Below, in pieces: positions 1 through 7,998 of a DNA stretch of 27,214 nucleotides. The notes under the pieces were generated by a model. That model worked only from the letters and a program-made list of their open reading frames with translations. It searched no databases and was not told the DNA's origin. The first letter of the stretch is position 1. Every line of letters starts with the position of its first letter. This DNA is from JAWPMV01 sp038527215 (GTDB lineage: Bacteria > Bacteroidota > Bacteroidia > J057), in contig JBCBGC010000116.1 of the NCBI GenBank assembly GCA_038527215.1, positions 1 through 27,214 on the forward strand, read 5' to 3'. A program made the translations under genes and the position numbers.

Positions 1-341
1 TTCGTTGGTATGAGCAGTTTTTAGGATTCAGCCATATCCAAACCCTGGGAGAAGTCGGCAATCAAAGGGCGGTCCTGGCGCGCGGCCCCTATGTCTTCGA
101 ACTATTTGCTCCGGCTGACATCCTGCCCCCCAAGGCACTACCTGCAAACAGCCTCGTTCAGGGATTTAGTAAAATCGCCTTTGGCGTGCAGGACCTGGCC
201 GGGAAGGATTCCCTCTTTCAGCAGGAAAAAGTCGAGATTGCCTTACCCTTGCAAACCAGTGATTTTGATTGGGCACAAAAAGCGATGATTGTCAAAGATC
301 CTGAGGGAATCTGGGTCCAGTTTTTCGAAGTGGGAAGCTAA
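1..341 (+). CDS. VOC-family (glyoxalase/dioxygenase-fold) protein, C-terminal part
   Basis: This is the 3' end of a gene that enters from the left; complete codons begin at base 3 and the TAA stop is at 339-341, leaving about 112 residues. The translation has the look of a vicinal-oxygen-chelate domain: an early WYEQFLGF segment (substrate-side helix and strand), a VFELF strand, an IAFGVQDL segment starting the second beta-alpha-beta unit, and KDPEGIWVQFFE near the end. The last motif is the typical 'DPxGxxxxF' signature, with a Glu in the metal-ligand position. VOC proteins include glyoxalases, extradiol dioxygenases and fosfomycin/bleomycin resistance proteins. Nothing visible here picks one of these, and the N-terminal metal ligand lies outside the window. 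It runs in the same direction as the haem locus but is separated from it by about 200 bases, so it is probably unrelated. Confidence 0.75.
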   Translation, partial: RWYEQFLGFSHIQTLGEVGNQRAVLARGPYVFELFAPADILPPKALPANSLVQGFSKIAFGVQDLAGKDSLFQQEKVEIALPLQTSDFDWAQKAMIVKDPEGIWVQFFEVGS

Positions 342-413
342 AAGCTTTACAAGTCTCTGGCCAGGGATTGATTTCCATTCACCTGTCAATCATGGGGTTT
401 CCCTCACAAATTG

Positions 414-431
414 CTACCTAATTTTAGGTAG
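414..431. promoter_or_regulatory. ACCTA/TAGGT palindrome and half-site cluster upstream of the haem locus
   Basis: CTACCTAATTTTAGGTAG is an inverted repeat with two 8-base arms around TT. More copies of the half-site follow: ACCTA at 441-445 and 447-451, and TAGGT at 469-473. The stretch lies 115-132 bases before the first haem gene. TTAGGT/ACCTAA arms resemble operators of the DtxR/MntR type, but this assignment is inference; the palindrome could also serve as a terminator-like hairpin for the upstream VOC gene, although it has no T-run. Confidence 0.45.
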
Positions 432-511
432 TTTATATATACCTATACCTATATCTTATTAGTCGCTTTAGGTAAAATCATTTTTCTTTTGGGCGAGGTA
501 AAGAAAGGCAG

Positions 512-536
512 TTTATTTAGAACAAATCTAAATAAA
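512..536. promoter_or_regulatory. Perfect 25-bp Fur-type inverted repeat just before hmuY
   Basis: Arms TTTATTTAGA (512-521) and TCTAAATAAA (527-536) are exact reverse complements around the 5-base spacer ACAAA. The repeat ends 9 bases before the chosen ATG at 546. Its size, AT-richness and position fit an iron-responsive Fur-family operator overlapping the promoter or leader of a haem-uptake locus. It also argues against the longer TTG-initiated reading frame from 489, because that frame would be translated straight through the operator. The identity of the binding protein is inferred. Confidence 0.55.
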
Positions 537-545
537 ACCTTACTT

Positions 546-1793
546 ATGATTCGATTCTTTACTTTCACTTTCCTACTCGCGTGGATATCTCCGCTGGCGG
601 GACAGGCCATCAAAGATACGGTATCCACCGGGCCTGGCTATACCCAGCAGATATGGTATAAGTTGGACGGTGGAGAAGAAACTTCGGGCACCCTCAATGC
701 CTGGGATTTGGCTTTTGAAGCCAACGGACAAAGTGCTGCAATTTTCCTGAATGCAGTAAAAGGCATGCAACTCTTCGTCTATCCTAACGGGGATACGACA
801 GACTGGAGAGCCTTAGATACGGCTGGATTCAACAGTTGGGCACCCCTTTACAATTCTCCTGCAAGTTGGCGCCAGGGAGCCTTTAATGCTGGCACCAATC
901 CTAGTGATCCTTTTGACCTGGGATGGGGGAAATATAATACGATCACGCACCATGTTACGGGTGATAGCCTCTTCGTAGTCAAAATGGCGGATGGGAGCTA
1001 TCAGAAACTTTGGATTGAAAGCCTGATTTCCGGTACCTATACCTTCCGTCATGCCGCCTTGGGCGATACCGCCGGCATGCGCCACGTGGTAGTTAAGTCC
1101 AATTTTGCGGACAAAAACTTCGGTTATTTTGATATGGCGGGTCATCAAACCATTGATCCAGAACCCAACCGAGACGACTGGGACTTTTTGTTCACCAAAT
1201 ACACCGCCTTTATTCCCGTTCCTTATGGGGTTTCCGGGATCAAAACCAATGCAGGAGTGCAGGTAGCTACCATCTACCCAGTAGATGATGTAGCCGCTTA
1301 TAATGATACCGCAAATCTGGCCTATTCTGACGAGGCAGATGTGATTGGCTGGGACTGGAAACAGTATACGGGTAGCTGGTCTATTGAAGACAGCACCGTT
1401 TACATTGTAAAAGCCAAAGACGGCAAAATCTGGAAGCTCGTCATGGAAGGCTTCGGGGGCAGTGCGGACGGCAATTATATGTTTAGCAAAGAATTGCTGA
1501 GCGAAACCACGCCGATTGATGGAGAAATCGAAGACTTTTTCTGGAATGTATATCCTAACCCTGCCCCGCAAGGAGTAGTCAATCTGGTGATGGACGCCCC
1601 TCGTGCAGGGGAAGCTGTAAGCCTCAGCATTATAAACATGGAAGGTAAGACTGTATTCCAGGATAGTTGGAACAGCAGCCCGGGCCTTTTTCAACAAACC
1701 CTTTCCTTATCGCATCTGAGCGTAGGCGTATATATTGTTCGCCTGGGCTATGGGGATGCGATGAGTATTAAAAAAATCGTCATTAGTAGATAA
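546..1793 (+). CDS. hmuY: HmuY-family haem-binding protein with T9SS C-terminal sorting domain
   Basis: A 415-residue secreted protein. I chose the ATG at 546 because the product then starts with a clean signal peptide (MIRFFTFTFLLAWISPLAGQ), while the in-frame TTG at 489 adds 19 polar residues. The body has the features of the HmuY haemophore family: YTQQIWYKL near the N-terminus, a WDLAF strand, DWDFLFTKYT in the middle, and a GWDWKQYTG segment followed by KIWKLVMEGF. The last ~80 residues (WNVYPNPA..., then GVYIVRLGYG and a basic end ...KKIVISR) are a type A type IX secretion sorting domain, so the protein should be exported across the outer membrane and anchored or released outside. The role inferred is capture of haem for HmuR. 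It shares motif order with the lipoprotein at 7999-8958, so the two are paralogues bracketing the locus. HmuY proteins are usually lipoproteins; the T9SS tail is the unusual point. Confidence 0.85.
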   Translation: MIRFFTFTFLLAWISPLAGQAIKDTVSTGPGYTQQIWYKLDGGEETSGTLNAWDLAFEANGQSAAIFLNAVKGMQLFVYPNGDTTDWRALDTAGFNSWAPLYNSPASWRQGAFNAGTNPSDPFDLGWGKYNTITHHVTGDSLFVVKMADGSYQKLWIESLISGTYTFRHAALGDTAGMRHVVVKSNFADKNFGYFDMAGHQTIDPEPNRDDWDFLFTKYTAFIPVPYGVSGIKTNAGVQVATIYPVDDVAAYNDTANLAYSDEADVIGWDWKQYTGSWSIEDSTVYIVKAKDGKIWKLVMEGFGGSADGNYMFSKELLSETTPIDGEIEDFFWNVYPNPAPQGVVNLVMDAPRAGEAVSLSIINMEGKTVFQDSWNSSPGLFQQTLSLSHLSVGVYIVRLGYGDAMSIKKIVISR

Positions 1794-1802
1794 TTTGTGG
1801 CT

Positions 1803-1838
1803 TTCCCCCTCCTGGCCAGTGGTCAGAGGGGGAATTTT
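1803..1838 (+). terminator. Strong hairpin plus TTTT between hmuY and hmuT
   Basis: Arm TTCCCCCTC (1803-1811) pairs exactly with GAGGGGGAA (1826-1834). After one bulged C the stem continues for five more pairs (1813-1817 with 1821-1825, one G-T) to an AGT loop. TTTT follows at 1835-1838. It begins 10 bases after the hmuY stop and ends 12 bases before hmuT. It probably terminates most hmuY transcripts and lets some read through into hmuTUVS. Confidence 0.75.
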
Positions 1839-1849
1839 AATTGAGAAAT

Positions 1850-2737
1850 ATGATAAGATCGACCCTCATCTGGATCCTTAGTGTTGGCTTTCTGCTTACT
1901 ATTCTGCCTAGTTGTACACCGGCAGCCGGTTCCGCAGCCGCCCCTCAGGGATTATTAAATGATTCTACCCGGATTGTGTCTCTGGATGGAGCCTTAACGG
2001 AAATCTTATTTGCCTGTGGGATAGGCAAGCAAATCGTGGGGGTAGATGTTACGAGCAATTACCCCTCTGCTACCGCCGATATCACCAAAGTTGGCCACAA
2101 TAGAAATATACAGGCGGAAGGCGTCCTTTCTTTAAACCCTGATTTAATTATTGGGAAAGCCGGGAGCCTGAAACCAGAACTCCTGGAACAATTGACCCAG
2201 GCTGGAGCAGAGATTCTGCTCCTAGAGCATACGCCTAGCCTGGAAGGAACCCGTCAGCTGATCACTGCCCTCTGCGATACGCTTGACAAACCTGAAGTAG
2301 GGACTTCGTTGATTGCAGCGATAGATGCTCAACTGGAAAAAATCCAGAAGCCCGAGCCGACCCCCAAGGCAGTCTTTATTTATGCGCGCGGCGCAGGCAC
2401 CTTATTGGTGGCTGGCGAAGGAACGCAAATGGAGAGCATGTTTGGGCTGGCCGGCGCAGAAAATGCAGTCTCCGGCTTTGAAGATTTTAAACCCCTGACG
2501 CCTGAAGCTTTGCTGGCGGCTGACCCGGAAGTAGTTGTCATGTTTGAAAGCGGGCTTACCAGTCTGGAAGGGGAAAGCGGACTATGGGAAATTCCTGGCT
2601 TAAGTGAAACTACCGCAGGAAAAAACAAGGCTTATTTAACTTATGACGGCCAATTTCTAGCAGGATTTGGTCCTCGTCTGGGTGATGCAGCCTTAGCCCT
2701 CAATCAAGGACTGCTATCAGTGGTTTCGGATGAATAA
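1850..2737 (+). CDS. hmuT: Haem ABC transporter substrate-binding lipoprotein HmuT
   Basis: A 295-residue periplasmic binding protein of the cobalamin/haem/siderophore class, which hands haem to the HmuUV importer. I start at the ATG at 1850; the TTG at 1841 only adds three residues. A signal peptide ends in the lipobox LPSC, so Cys22 should be lipidated. The first lobe begins RIVSLDGALTEILFACG, the standard opening of this family, followed by EGVLSLNPDLIIG, and the second lobe has VVVMFESGL. The family's haem-ligand tyrosine, normally in a VGY-x-R context just before 'xAEGVLSL', is replaced by His83 (VGHNRN, codon at 2096-2098). The end overlaps hmuU by 8 bases, implying translational coupling. 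Identification rests on family motifs plus the hmuU, hmuV and hmuS neighbours. Confidence 0.9.
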   Translation: MIRSTLIWILSVGFLLTILPSCTPAAGSAAAPQGLLNDSTRIVSLDGALTEILFACGIGKQIVGVDVTSNYPSATADITKVGHNRNIQAEGVLSLNPDLIIGKAGSLKPELLEQLTQAGAEILLLEHTPSLEGTRQLITALCDTLDKPEVGTSLIAAIDAQLEKIQKPEPTPKAVFIYARGAGTLLVAGEGTQMESMFGLAGAENAVSGFEDFKPLTPEALLAADPEVVVMFESGLTSLEGESGLWEIPGLSETTAGKNKAYLTYDGQFLAGFGPRLGDAALALNQGLLSVVSDE

Positions 2738-3770
2738 AGCCCGGTGGATATTAGTTTCCCTCGGAGCAGGCCTGATCTTGGTATCTATTTGGTCGATGAG
2801 CCAGGGAGCAGTCAAGGTCTCCTGGTGGGAGATCTTCAATATCCTCGGCTATAAATTAGGGCTCAATGACCTTCAACCAGCGCTCGAAAAGAAAGTAGCC
2901 ATCTTCTGGCTGATCCGATTTCCTAGAGTATTGATGAGCGTGTTTGTGGGAATGAGTCTGGCCATCTGTGGAACGGCCATGCAGGGCTTGTTCCGGAACC
3001 CCTTAGCCGACCCTTCGCTCATTGGGATATCTACCGGAGCAGCCTTAGCTGCTGCCCTGGTGATTGTCTTAGGAGGGACCCTTGCAGCCGCATGGGGAGG
3101 AGCCGTAGGCATGTACGTCCTTTCTATCGCCACCTTTACCGGGGCCGTAGTAGCAAGCTTTTTGGTCTTCTTTATTGGGCGGGAAAAAGGCAGAACAAAT
3201 GTAGCCACCATGCTTCTGGCGGGGATTGCCATCAATGCTTTGGCAGGAGCCATGACCGGCTTATTGACATATTTAGCGGATGATGTCCAGCTGCGGGATC
3301 TGACTTTTTGGACCCTCGGCAGTCTGGGCGGAACCACCTGGGGGAAATTAGGGATCGTAAGTGTTGCCTCCCTAATCAGCCTCATTATTTTCCTGAACTT
3401 TGGGAAAGCATTTAATGCGCTCAGTTTGGGAGAAGAGGAAGCGTCTTACCTCGGCATAGAGGTAGAGCGTTTGAAATTTGTAGTAGTCTTAGCTACCGGA
3501 CTGGCCATTGGCTGTTCGGTAGCTTTTTGTGGGGTAATAGGCTTCGTTGGCCTGGTTGTACCGCACCTGCTACGCATATTGGGAGGGGCAGATCATCATT
3601 ACCTGCTGCCTGCTTCCGCTTTAGGAGGAGGCTTGTTGTTAGCTTTTGCAGATACGGTTTCCCGTACTTTGCTAGCACCAGCCGAGCTACCCATCGGCAT
3701 TTTGACCGCCTTGGTAGGTGCGCCCTTCTTTCTCTTTCTTCTGTACCAACAACGTCTTAAATTCGAGTAA
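2730..3770 (+). CDS. hmuU: Haem ABC transporter permease HmuU (FecCD family)
   Basis: A 346-residue, highly hydrophobic inner-membrane permease. It has the FecCD-family landmarks in order: RFPRVLMSVFVGMSLAICGTA, then GLFRNPLADPSLIGISTGAA in the first third, GLLTYLADDVQLRDLTFWTLGSL in the middle, SLGEEEASYLGI before the coupling region, and GVIGFVGLVVPHLLR, the segment that contacts the ATPase. About ten membrane segments are expected for the family and the hydrophobic pattern agrees. With HmuT and HmuV it should move haem from periplasm to cytoplasm. The ATG overlaps the hmuT stop by 8 bases, and its own stop shares one base with the hmuV ATG, so the three importer genes are translationally linked. 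Confidence 0.92.
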   Translation: MNKARWILVSLGAGLILVSIWSMSQGAVKVSWWEIFNILGYKLGLNDLQPALEKKVAIFWLIRFPRVLMSVFVGMSLAICGTAMQGLFRNPLADPSLIGISTGAALAAALVIVLGGTLAAAWGGAVGMYVLSIATFTGAVVASFLVFFIGREKGRTNVATMLLAGIAINALAGAMTGLLTYLADDVQLRDLTFWTLGSLGGTTWGKLGIVSVASLISLIIFLNFGKAFNALSLGEEEASYLGIEVERLKFVVVLATGLAIGCSVAFCGVIGFVGLVVPHLLRILGGADHHYLLPASALGGGLLLAFADTVSRTLLAPAELPIGILTALVGAPFFLFLLYQQRLKFE

Positions 3771-4603
3771 TGCTAAAGGCGAAAGGACTGACGTTTCGAA
3801 TCGGAGAGAAAGTACTCCTGGATGGGGTTTCCTTTGAGGGGACTCCGGGAAAACTATTGGCCATTTTGGGCCCCAATGGCGCAGGTAAATCGACCTTAAT
3901 TCGCTTGCTCAGTGGGGCACTCAAAGCGCACGCTGGCTCCATTACCTGGAAAGACCAGGTATATCCCGGGAATGCCAAGTCTTTACTAGCCAGAACCCGT
4001 TCTGTCCTTACCCAAAAGCTCCATCTAAGTCATCCATTCTCCGTGGAAGAAGTGGTCATGATGGGCCGGTATCCCCACTTCAAACGCTACCCGCAAGGAA
4101 ATGATAAAGAAATTGTCCGGGATTGGATGAAGCGAACCGATACCCAGCGATTTGGCAAGCGCCTATACCAAAGTCTCTCCGGAGGGGAACAACAGCGGGT
4201 ACAAATGGCCCGAACACTTTCCCAAATCACCGGTATGGAAGCTCCCTGCCTTCTTTTGTGGGATGAACCTTTGAATAACCTCGATATTCGATACCAGCAC
4301 GATTGTCTTGGCACGGCTCGCTCCATGGCCCAGGCTGGCCATGTGGTCATGGTTGTCATGCACGATTTAAACATGGCCGCTCAATATGCGGACCAAATAT
4401 TATTGTTAAAAGGAGGAAAAAGATTATCATTCGGACGTACAGAAAGGGTGTTCACGGCGGAGAATTTAGCACAATGCTTTGACTTTCCTGCCTATGTGAG
4501 TAAACACCCTAACCTGAATTGTCTCCAGGTCTCGTTTGGCAATAGTTTTTCTGCTCACCCTGAGACACAACCCACAGACGATTTACCTACTTTATCTACA
4601 TAA
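3770..4603 (+). CDS. hmuV: Haem ABC transporter ATP-binding protein HmuV
   Basis: A 277-residue ABC ATPase that powers haem import through HmuU. All nucleotide-binding motifs are intact: Walker A GPNGAGKS at residues 34-41, signature LSGGE at 136-140, Walker B LLLWDE at 161-166 followed by the D-loop NNLD, and the switch histidine in VMHDLN at about residue 198. MMGRYPHFKRYP near residue 100 is the Q-loop-following region typical of the HmuV/BtuD-like group. The start codon overlaps the TAA of hmuU by one base. A 30-residue tail rich in polar residues (ending TDDLPTLST) makes it slightly longer than usual family members. The next gene, hmuS, begins 14 bases after the stop. Confidence 0.92.
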   Translation: MLKAKGLTFRIGEKVLLDGVSFEGTPGKLLAILGPNGAGKSTLIRLLSGALKAHAGSITWKDQVYPGNAKSLLARTRSVLTQKLHLSHPFSVEEVVMMGRYPHFKRYPQGNDKEIVRDWMKRTDTQRFGKRLYQSLSGGEQQRVQMARTLSQITGMEAPCLLLWDEPLNNLDIRYQHDCLGTARSMAQAGHVVMVVMHDLNMAAQYADQILLLKGGKRLSFGRTERVFTAENLAQCFDFPAYVSKHPNLNCLQVSFGNSFSAHPETQPTDDLPTLST

Positions 4604-4617
4604 ATTTCCGATACGAT

Positions 4618-5679
4618 ATGGAAAATGTAATTAATCCCCTCGCCGCCCAATGGGCTGCTCTCAAGGAAGAGCAACCTGGCCTGCGCATTCGAAACGCCGC
4701 CAAAGCCCTGGACGTAACCGAAGTCCAACTGCTGGCTACTCGCTGTGGAGATGGCGTAAAGCGATTGAAGCCACCCTTCCAGGAAATCCTGAAAGAAATC
4801 GAATCCCTGGGGAAGGTCATGGCCCTGACTCGCAACGAAGAAGTGGTACATGAGCGAAAAGGTGTCTACCTCAATCCCAGCCTCGAGCATGCCCACGTAG
4901 GCCTGTTTGTGGGAGAGGACATTGATTTACGGATTTTCTTCCAGTCCTGGGCCAGTGCCTTTGCTGTAGAAGAAGCCTTTAAAGGCAAGGTGCGCCGTAG
5001 CTTACAGTTCTTTGCGAAAGACGGCTATGCCATTCACAAAATCTACCTGACTCCGCACAGTGATGTAGCTGCCTTCGAAGTGCTGGTAGCCAAATACCTG
5101 CATGAAGATCAAAGCCCTATTCAGGAAGGGATTGAACCGGTCAAGGAAAAAGAGGCGGAAAAACCTGACGCAGAAATCGATGTAGCCACTTTCCAGGAAG
5201 GGTGGAGAAAACTAGAAGATACGCATCAGTTCTTTGGACTGGTCAAAAAACATAAACTCAGCCGTAGTCAGGCCCTGCGCCTGGCCCCGGAAGGCAATTA
5301 TGCCGTGCCGGTCAAACCGCAAGCCCTGAGAGACATCATCACTAAAGCTTCTGAAAAACAAGTACCCATCATGGTTTTCGTCGGAAACCAGGGCATGATT
5401 CAGATTCACTCCGGACCCGTTAAAAAGTTGCTGGACTATCAGCAGTGGTTCAATATTATGGATCCGGACTTTAATCTTCATGTGAATGAACCTGCCATCA
5501 CCCAGACCTGGGTAGTGCGTAAGCCTACCGAGGACGGAACGGTGACGGCGCTTGAATGCTTCAATGAAAAAGGCGATCAGGTGGTGCAATTCTTTGGAAA
5601 AAGAAAACCAGGCATCCCTGAACTAGAAGGATGGCGAGAAATCGTCGCCGAAGTTGAAGCGGAATTACGTTTACACTAG
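4618..5679 (+). CDS. hmuS: Haem-degrading/haem-trafficking factor HmuS (HemS/ChuS family)
   Basis: A 353-residue cytoplasmic protein made of two similar halves, as in HemS/ChuS/HmuS. The first half starts LAAQWAALKEEQPGLRIRNAAKALDVTE; the second starts at about residue 195 with GWRKLEDTHQFFGLVKKHKLSRSQALRLA. The second half also contains VFVGNQGMIQIHSGPVKKL and WFNIMDPDFNLHV, the most conserved stretch of the family. His203 in the DTHQFF segment is a good candidate for the axial haem ligand by comparison with HemS and ChuS; that alignment is from memory. Family members take haem from the importer and release or degrade the porphyrin, freeing iron. It follows hmuV by 14 bases in the same operon, and a terminator begins 11 bases after its stop. 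Confidence 0.9.
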   Translation: MENVINPLAAQWAALKEEQPGLRIRNAAKALDVTEVQLLATRCGDGVKRLKPPFQEILKEIESLGKVMALTRNEEVVHERKGVYLNPSLEHAHVGLFVGEDIDLRIFFQSWASAFAVEEAFKGKVRRSLQFFAKDGYAIHKIYLTPHSDVAAFEVLVAKYLHEDQSPIQEGIEPVKEKEAEKPDAEIDVATFQEGWRKLEDTHQFFGLVKKHKLSRSQALRLAPEGNYAVPVKPQALRDIITKASEKQVPIMVFVGNQGMIQIHSGPVKKLLDYQQWFNIMDPDFNLHVNEPAITQTWVVRKPTEDGTVTALECFNEKGDQVVQFFGKRKPGIPELEGWREIVAEVEAELRLH

Positions 5680-5690
5680 CTATCTCAAAC

Positions 5691-5727
5691 GGAGAGGAGG
5701 AGGCACATTGTCCCTTCTCTCCTTTTT
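5691..5727 (+). terminator. Rho-independent terminator after hmuS
   Basis: GGAGAGGAGG (5691-5700) pairs with CCTTCTCTCC (5713-5722), ten pairs with one G-T, around a 12-base loop, followed by TTTTT (5723-5727). It lies between the hmuS stop and the hmuR start at 5740, so hmuR either depends on readthrough or has a very compact promoter of its own; readthrough seems more likely given only 12 bases remain. Confidence 0.75.
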
Positions 5728-5739
5728 ACTATTTGATCT

Positions 5740-7995
5740 ATGGCATTTTTTACACGTTGCCTGTACATCCTCCTCATGGTGTGCGGGATGGGGAGTCCTT
5801 TGGCTTTTCTATCCGCCCAAACGACCCTGAAGATATATGATGAAGCCTCAGGTGATGGGCTGCCTTTTGTCAAAGTCAGCGCCCAGGCCAAAGGAAGCAG
5901 TAGCCCGCAATATTTTCTGACGGATCAGAGCGGTAGCCTTCGCTTAGAGGATGAGGGAACGGCCATTTGGCAGATAAAATTGGCGTTGCTGGGGTTTGAG
6001 GAAAAAGAAATATTTCTGGAGGCAGGGCAGGTCCACTCGCTGATGCTCAGACCGCAAACCAAAGACCTGGATCCGGTAGTGATCACCGGGCAATATGGAG
6101 GAGCCCGGCAAGAAGATGCCGTACATGCCATTCGAATCGTAGATTCAGCGGCTATTGCCCGCATGGCAGCGGTCAATGTAGGAGATGTGCTCGAACAGCA
6201 ACTCAACATTCGCCTTTCTCAGGATAATATCCTGGGCCAGGGCTTGAGCATGCAGGGCATTTCCGGCCAGCATGTCAACATCCTGATAGATGGCGTACCG
6301 GTCATCGGCCGACAAGATGGCGAGATAGACCTGGGGCAATTGAACCTCCTGGAAATCGAACGCATCGAGATTGTCGAAGGCCCCTTGAGCGTCAACTACG
6401 GCTCCAACGCCCTGGCGGGTACCATTAACCTGATTACCAAAAAAGGGGCGGCCCAGGGAGCAGGGGTCCAGCTATCCAGCTATCAGGAAACCATCGGCAC
6501 CTATAACCAATCTCTGGCCGCACAATGGTCGAAAGGGAAAAATGCCTTCCGCTTGAGCGGGGGTAGAAACTTCTTTGATGGCTGGTCTCCAGGGGATGGA
6601 TTGTGGCCCCAGTTTGATCAGCCGGTAGCCGATAGCACCCGGTTCCAAGCCTGGAAGCCCAAAACCCAATGGTTTTCCCGGCTCACCTATACCCGCCAGG
6701 CCAAAGGCGTCCAGTATGGGTACAAAGCGGAAGTATTTGATGAATTCATCCTGAACCGTGGTTTGCCGCGTGCCCCTTATCAGGAAGCGGCTTTTGATGA
6801 TACTTATCAGACACGCCGCATCAACCAGCAGGCTTTCGCCCAGGGAAGCCTGGCGGATCGCCACCATTTTTCCTTTGTGGCGGCTTACAATGATTTCCGA
6901 CGAGAAAAACATACCTACGCCAAAGACCTCACCAACCTGGAACAAACGGAGAGTACGACACCAGGTTCCCAGGATACCTCCCTCTTTCGACTGTGGATGA
7001 GCCGGGGTCAATGGGCTTATGGCCAAGAAGCAGCAAAAGCCCGATTCGAATTAGGCTACGAGCTCAACCATGAAACGGCTAAAGGCCTCCGCATTGGGGA
7101 TGGGTTCCAGGACATGAGCAACTACGCCCTCTTTGGTAGCCTGGAATACCGCCCCTGGAAAGGCCTGCTCATCCGCCCGGGGGTTCGGGTAGCCCATAAC
7201 TCGGCTTATCAAGCTCCGGTCATTCCTTCTCTTAACCTAAAGTTTCAACGAGGAAGCTGGAGTTGGCGGGCGGCTTACGCGCGCGGATTCAGAGCCCCCA
7301 GCCTAAAGGAACTACATTTTTTCTTCGTAGATATCAACCACAATATTGTTGGCAACCCAGACCTGCAAGCGGAATTTAGTCATCATCTCTCTACCCAACT
7401 CCGCTTTCGGCAGCTGAGAGGCATGAGCCTGTGGACAGTCCAGGTCAATGCCTTCTACAATGACCTGGACAACATGATTGCCCTGGCGCTCATGCCCGAC
7501 AATAGTTACACCTACCAGAATATCACAGACTTCCGTACCCAGGGACTCAATGGGCAGCTAAGCCTTCAAAGGGATATTTGGCAAGCCCAGGTGGGCGCGA
7601 GCTATACAGGGCGATATAATCGTCTGAGTGAATCCCAAGCGATCGAGACCTTTAGTTACTATCCGGAAATGCAGGCGAGTGTAGGCGTACAGCTCGCAGA
7701 AAAAGGCCCGCATCTGAATGTGTTTTATCGCTATCAGGGCCGCCTCCCTGGCTTCCGCCTGGATGCGGAAGGGAATCTCGGAGAGACCTTCATCGCCCCT
7801 TACCACCTGGCAGATGCCAACCTTTCTCAAAGGCTGTGGCAACAAAAAATGACCCTGACTCTGGGCGCCAAAAACCTCTTTGACGTGCGCAATGTCGCCT
7901 CTCAAGCCAGCGCGGGCGTCCATGGTGGCTCAGCCACAGCCGTACCCGTTGCCACGGGACGGATGTTTTTCCTCAAACTTGACCTAAACCTGTAA
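5740..7995 (+). CDS. hmuR: TonB-dependent haem/haemoprotein outer-membrane receptor HmuR
   Basis: A 751-residue outer-membrane receptor. An N-terminal signal peptide ends ...FLSAQ. A carboxypeptidase-regulatory-like beta-sandwich follows (about residues 28-110), then a TonB-box-like DPVVITG. The plug domain includes VGDVLEQQLNIRLSQ, QHVNILIDGVPV and ERIEIVEGPLSVNYGSNALAGTINLITKK. The remaining two-thirds is a beta-barrel. The FRAP box (residues 517-520, in GFRAPSLKELH) and NPDL box (539-542) are both present. They bracket His526 and His534, the arrangement seen in bacterial haem/haemoglobin receptors such as HmuR and HemR, where a His between the boxes contacts haem. The barrel ends in alternating hydrophobics (MFFLKLDLNL). 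It should pass haem, using TonB energy, to HmuT. The next gene, a second HmuY, starts 3 bases after the stop, so the two are co-transcribed. Confidence 0.92.
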   Translation: MAFFTRCLYILLMVCGMGSPLAFLSAQTTLKIYDEASGDGLPFVKVSAQAKGSSSPQYFLTDQSGSLRLEDEGTAIWQIKLALLGFEEKEIFLEAGQVHSLMLRPQTKDLDPVVITGQYGGARQEDAVHAIRIVDSAAIARMAAVNVGDVLEQQLNIRLSQDNILGQGLSMQGISGQHVNILIDGVPVIGRQDGEIDLGQLNLLEIERIEIVEGPLSVNYGSNALAGTINLITKKGAAQGAGVQLSSYQETIGTYNQSLAAQWSKGKNAFRLSGGRNFFDGWSPGDGLWPQFDQPVADSTRFQAWKPKTQWFSRLTYTRQAKGVQYGYKAEVFDEFILNRGLPRAPYQEAAFDDTYQTRRINQQAFAQGSLADRHHFSFVAAYNDFRREKHTYAKDLTNLEQTESTTPGSQDTSLFRLWMSRGQWAYGQEAAKARFELGYELNHETAKGLRIGDGFQDMSNYALFGSLEYRPWKGLLIRPGVRVAHNSAYQAPVIPSLNLKFQRGSWSWRAAYARGFRAPSLKELHFFFVDINHNIVGNPDLQAEFSHHLSTQLRFRQLRGMSLWTVQVNAFYNDLDNMIALALMPDNSYTYQNITDFRTQGLNGQLSLQRDIWQAQVGASYTGRYNRLSESQAIETFSYYPEMQASVGVQLAEKGPHLNVFYRYQGRLPGFRLDAEGNLGETFIAPYHLADANLSQRLWQQKMTLTLGAKNLFDVRNVASQASAGVHGGSATAVPVATGRMFFLKLDLNL

Positions 7996-7998
7996 GTC

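Noticed and set aside
489..545. TTG-initiated extension of the first HmuY gene
   Set aside because: It would place 19 polar residues before a clean signal peptide and run through the 25-bp palindrome; ATG 546 is the better start.
813..1697. Long minus-strand open frame (294 codons) inside the first HmuY gene
   Set aside because: It is antisense to a gene with a signal peptide, family motifs and a T9SS tail; its own translation shows no recognisable domain or start context.
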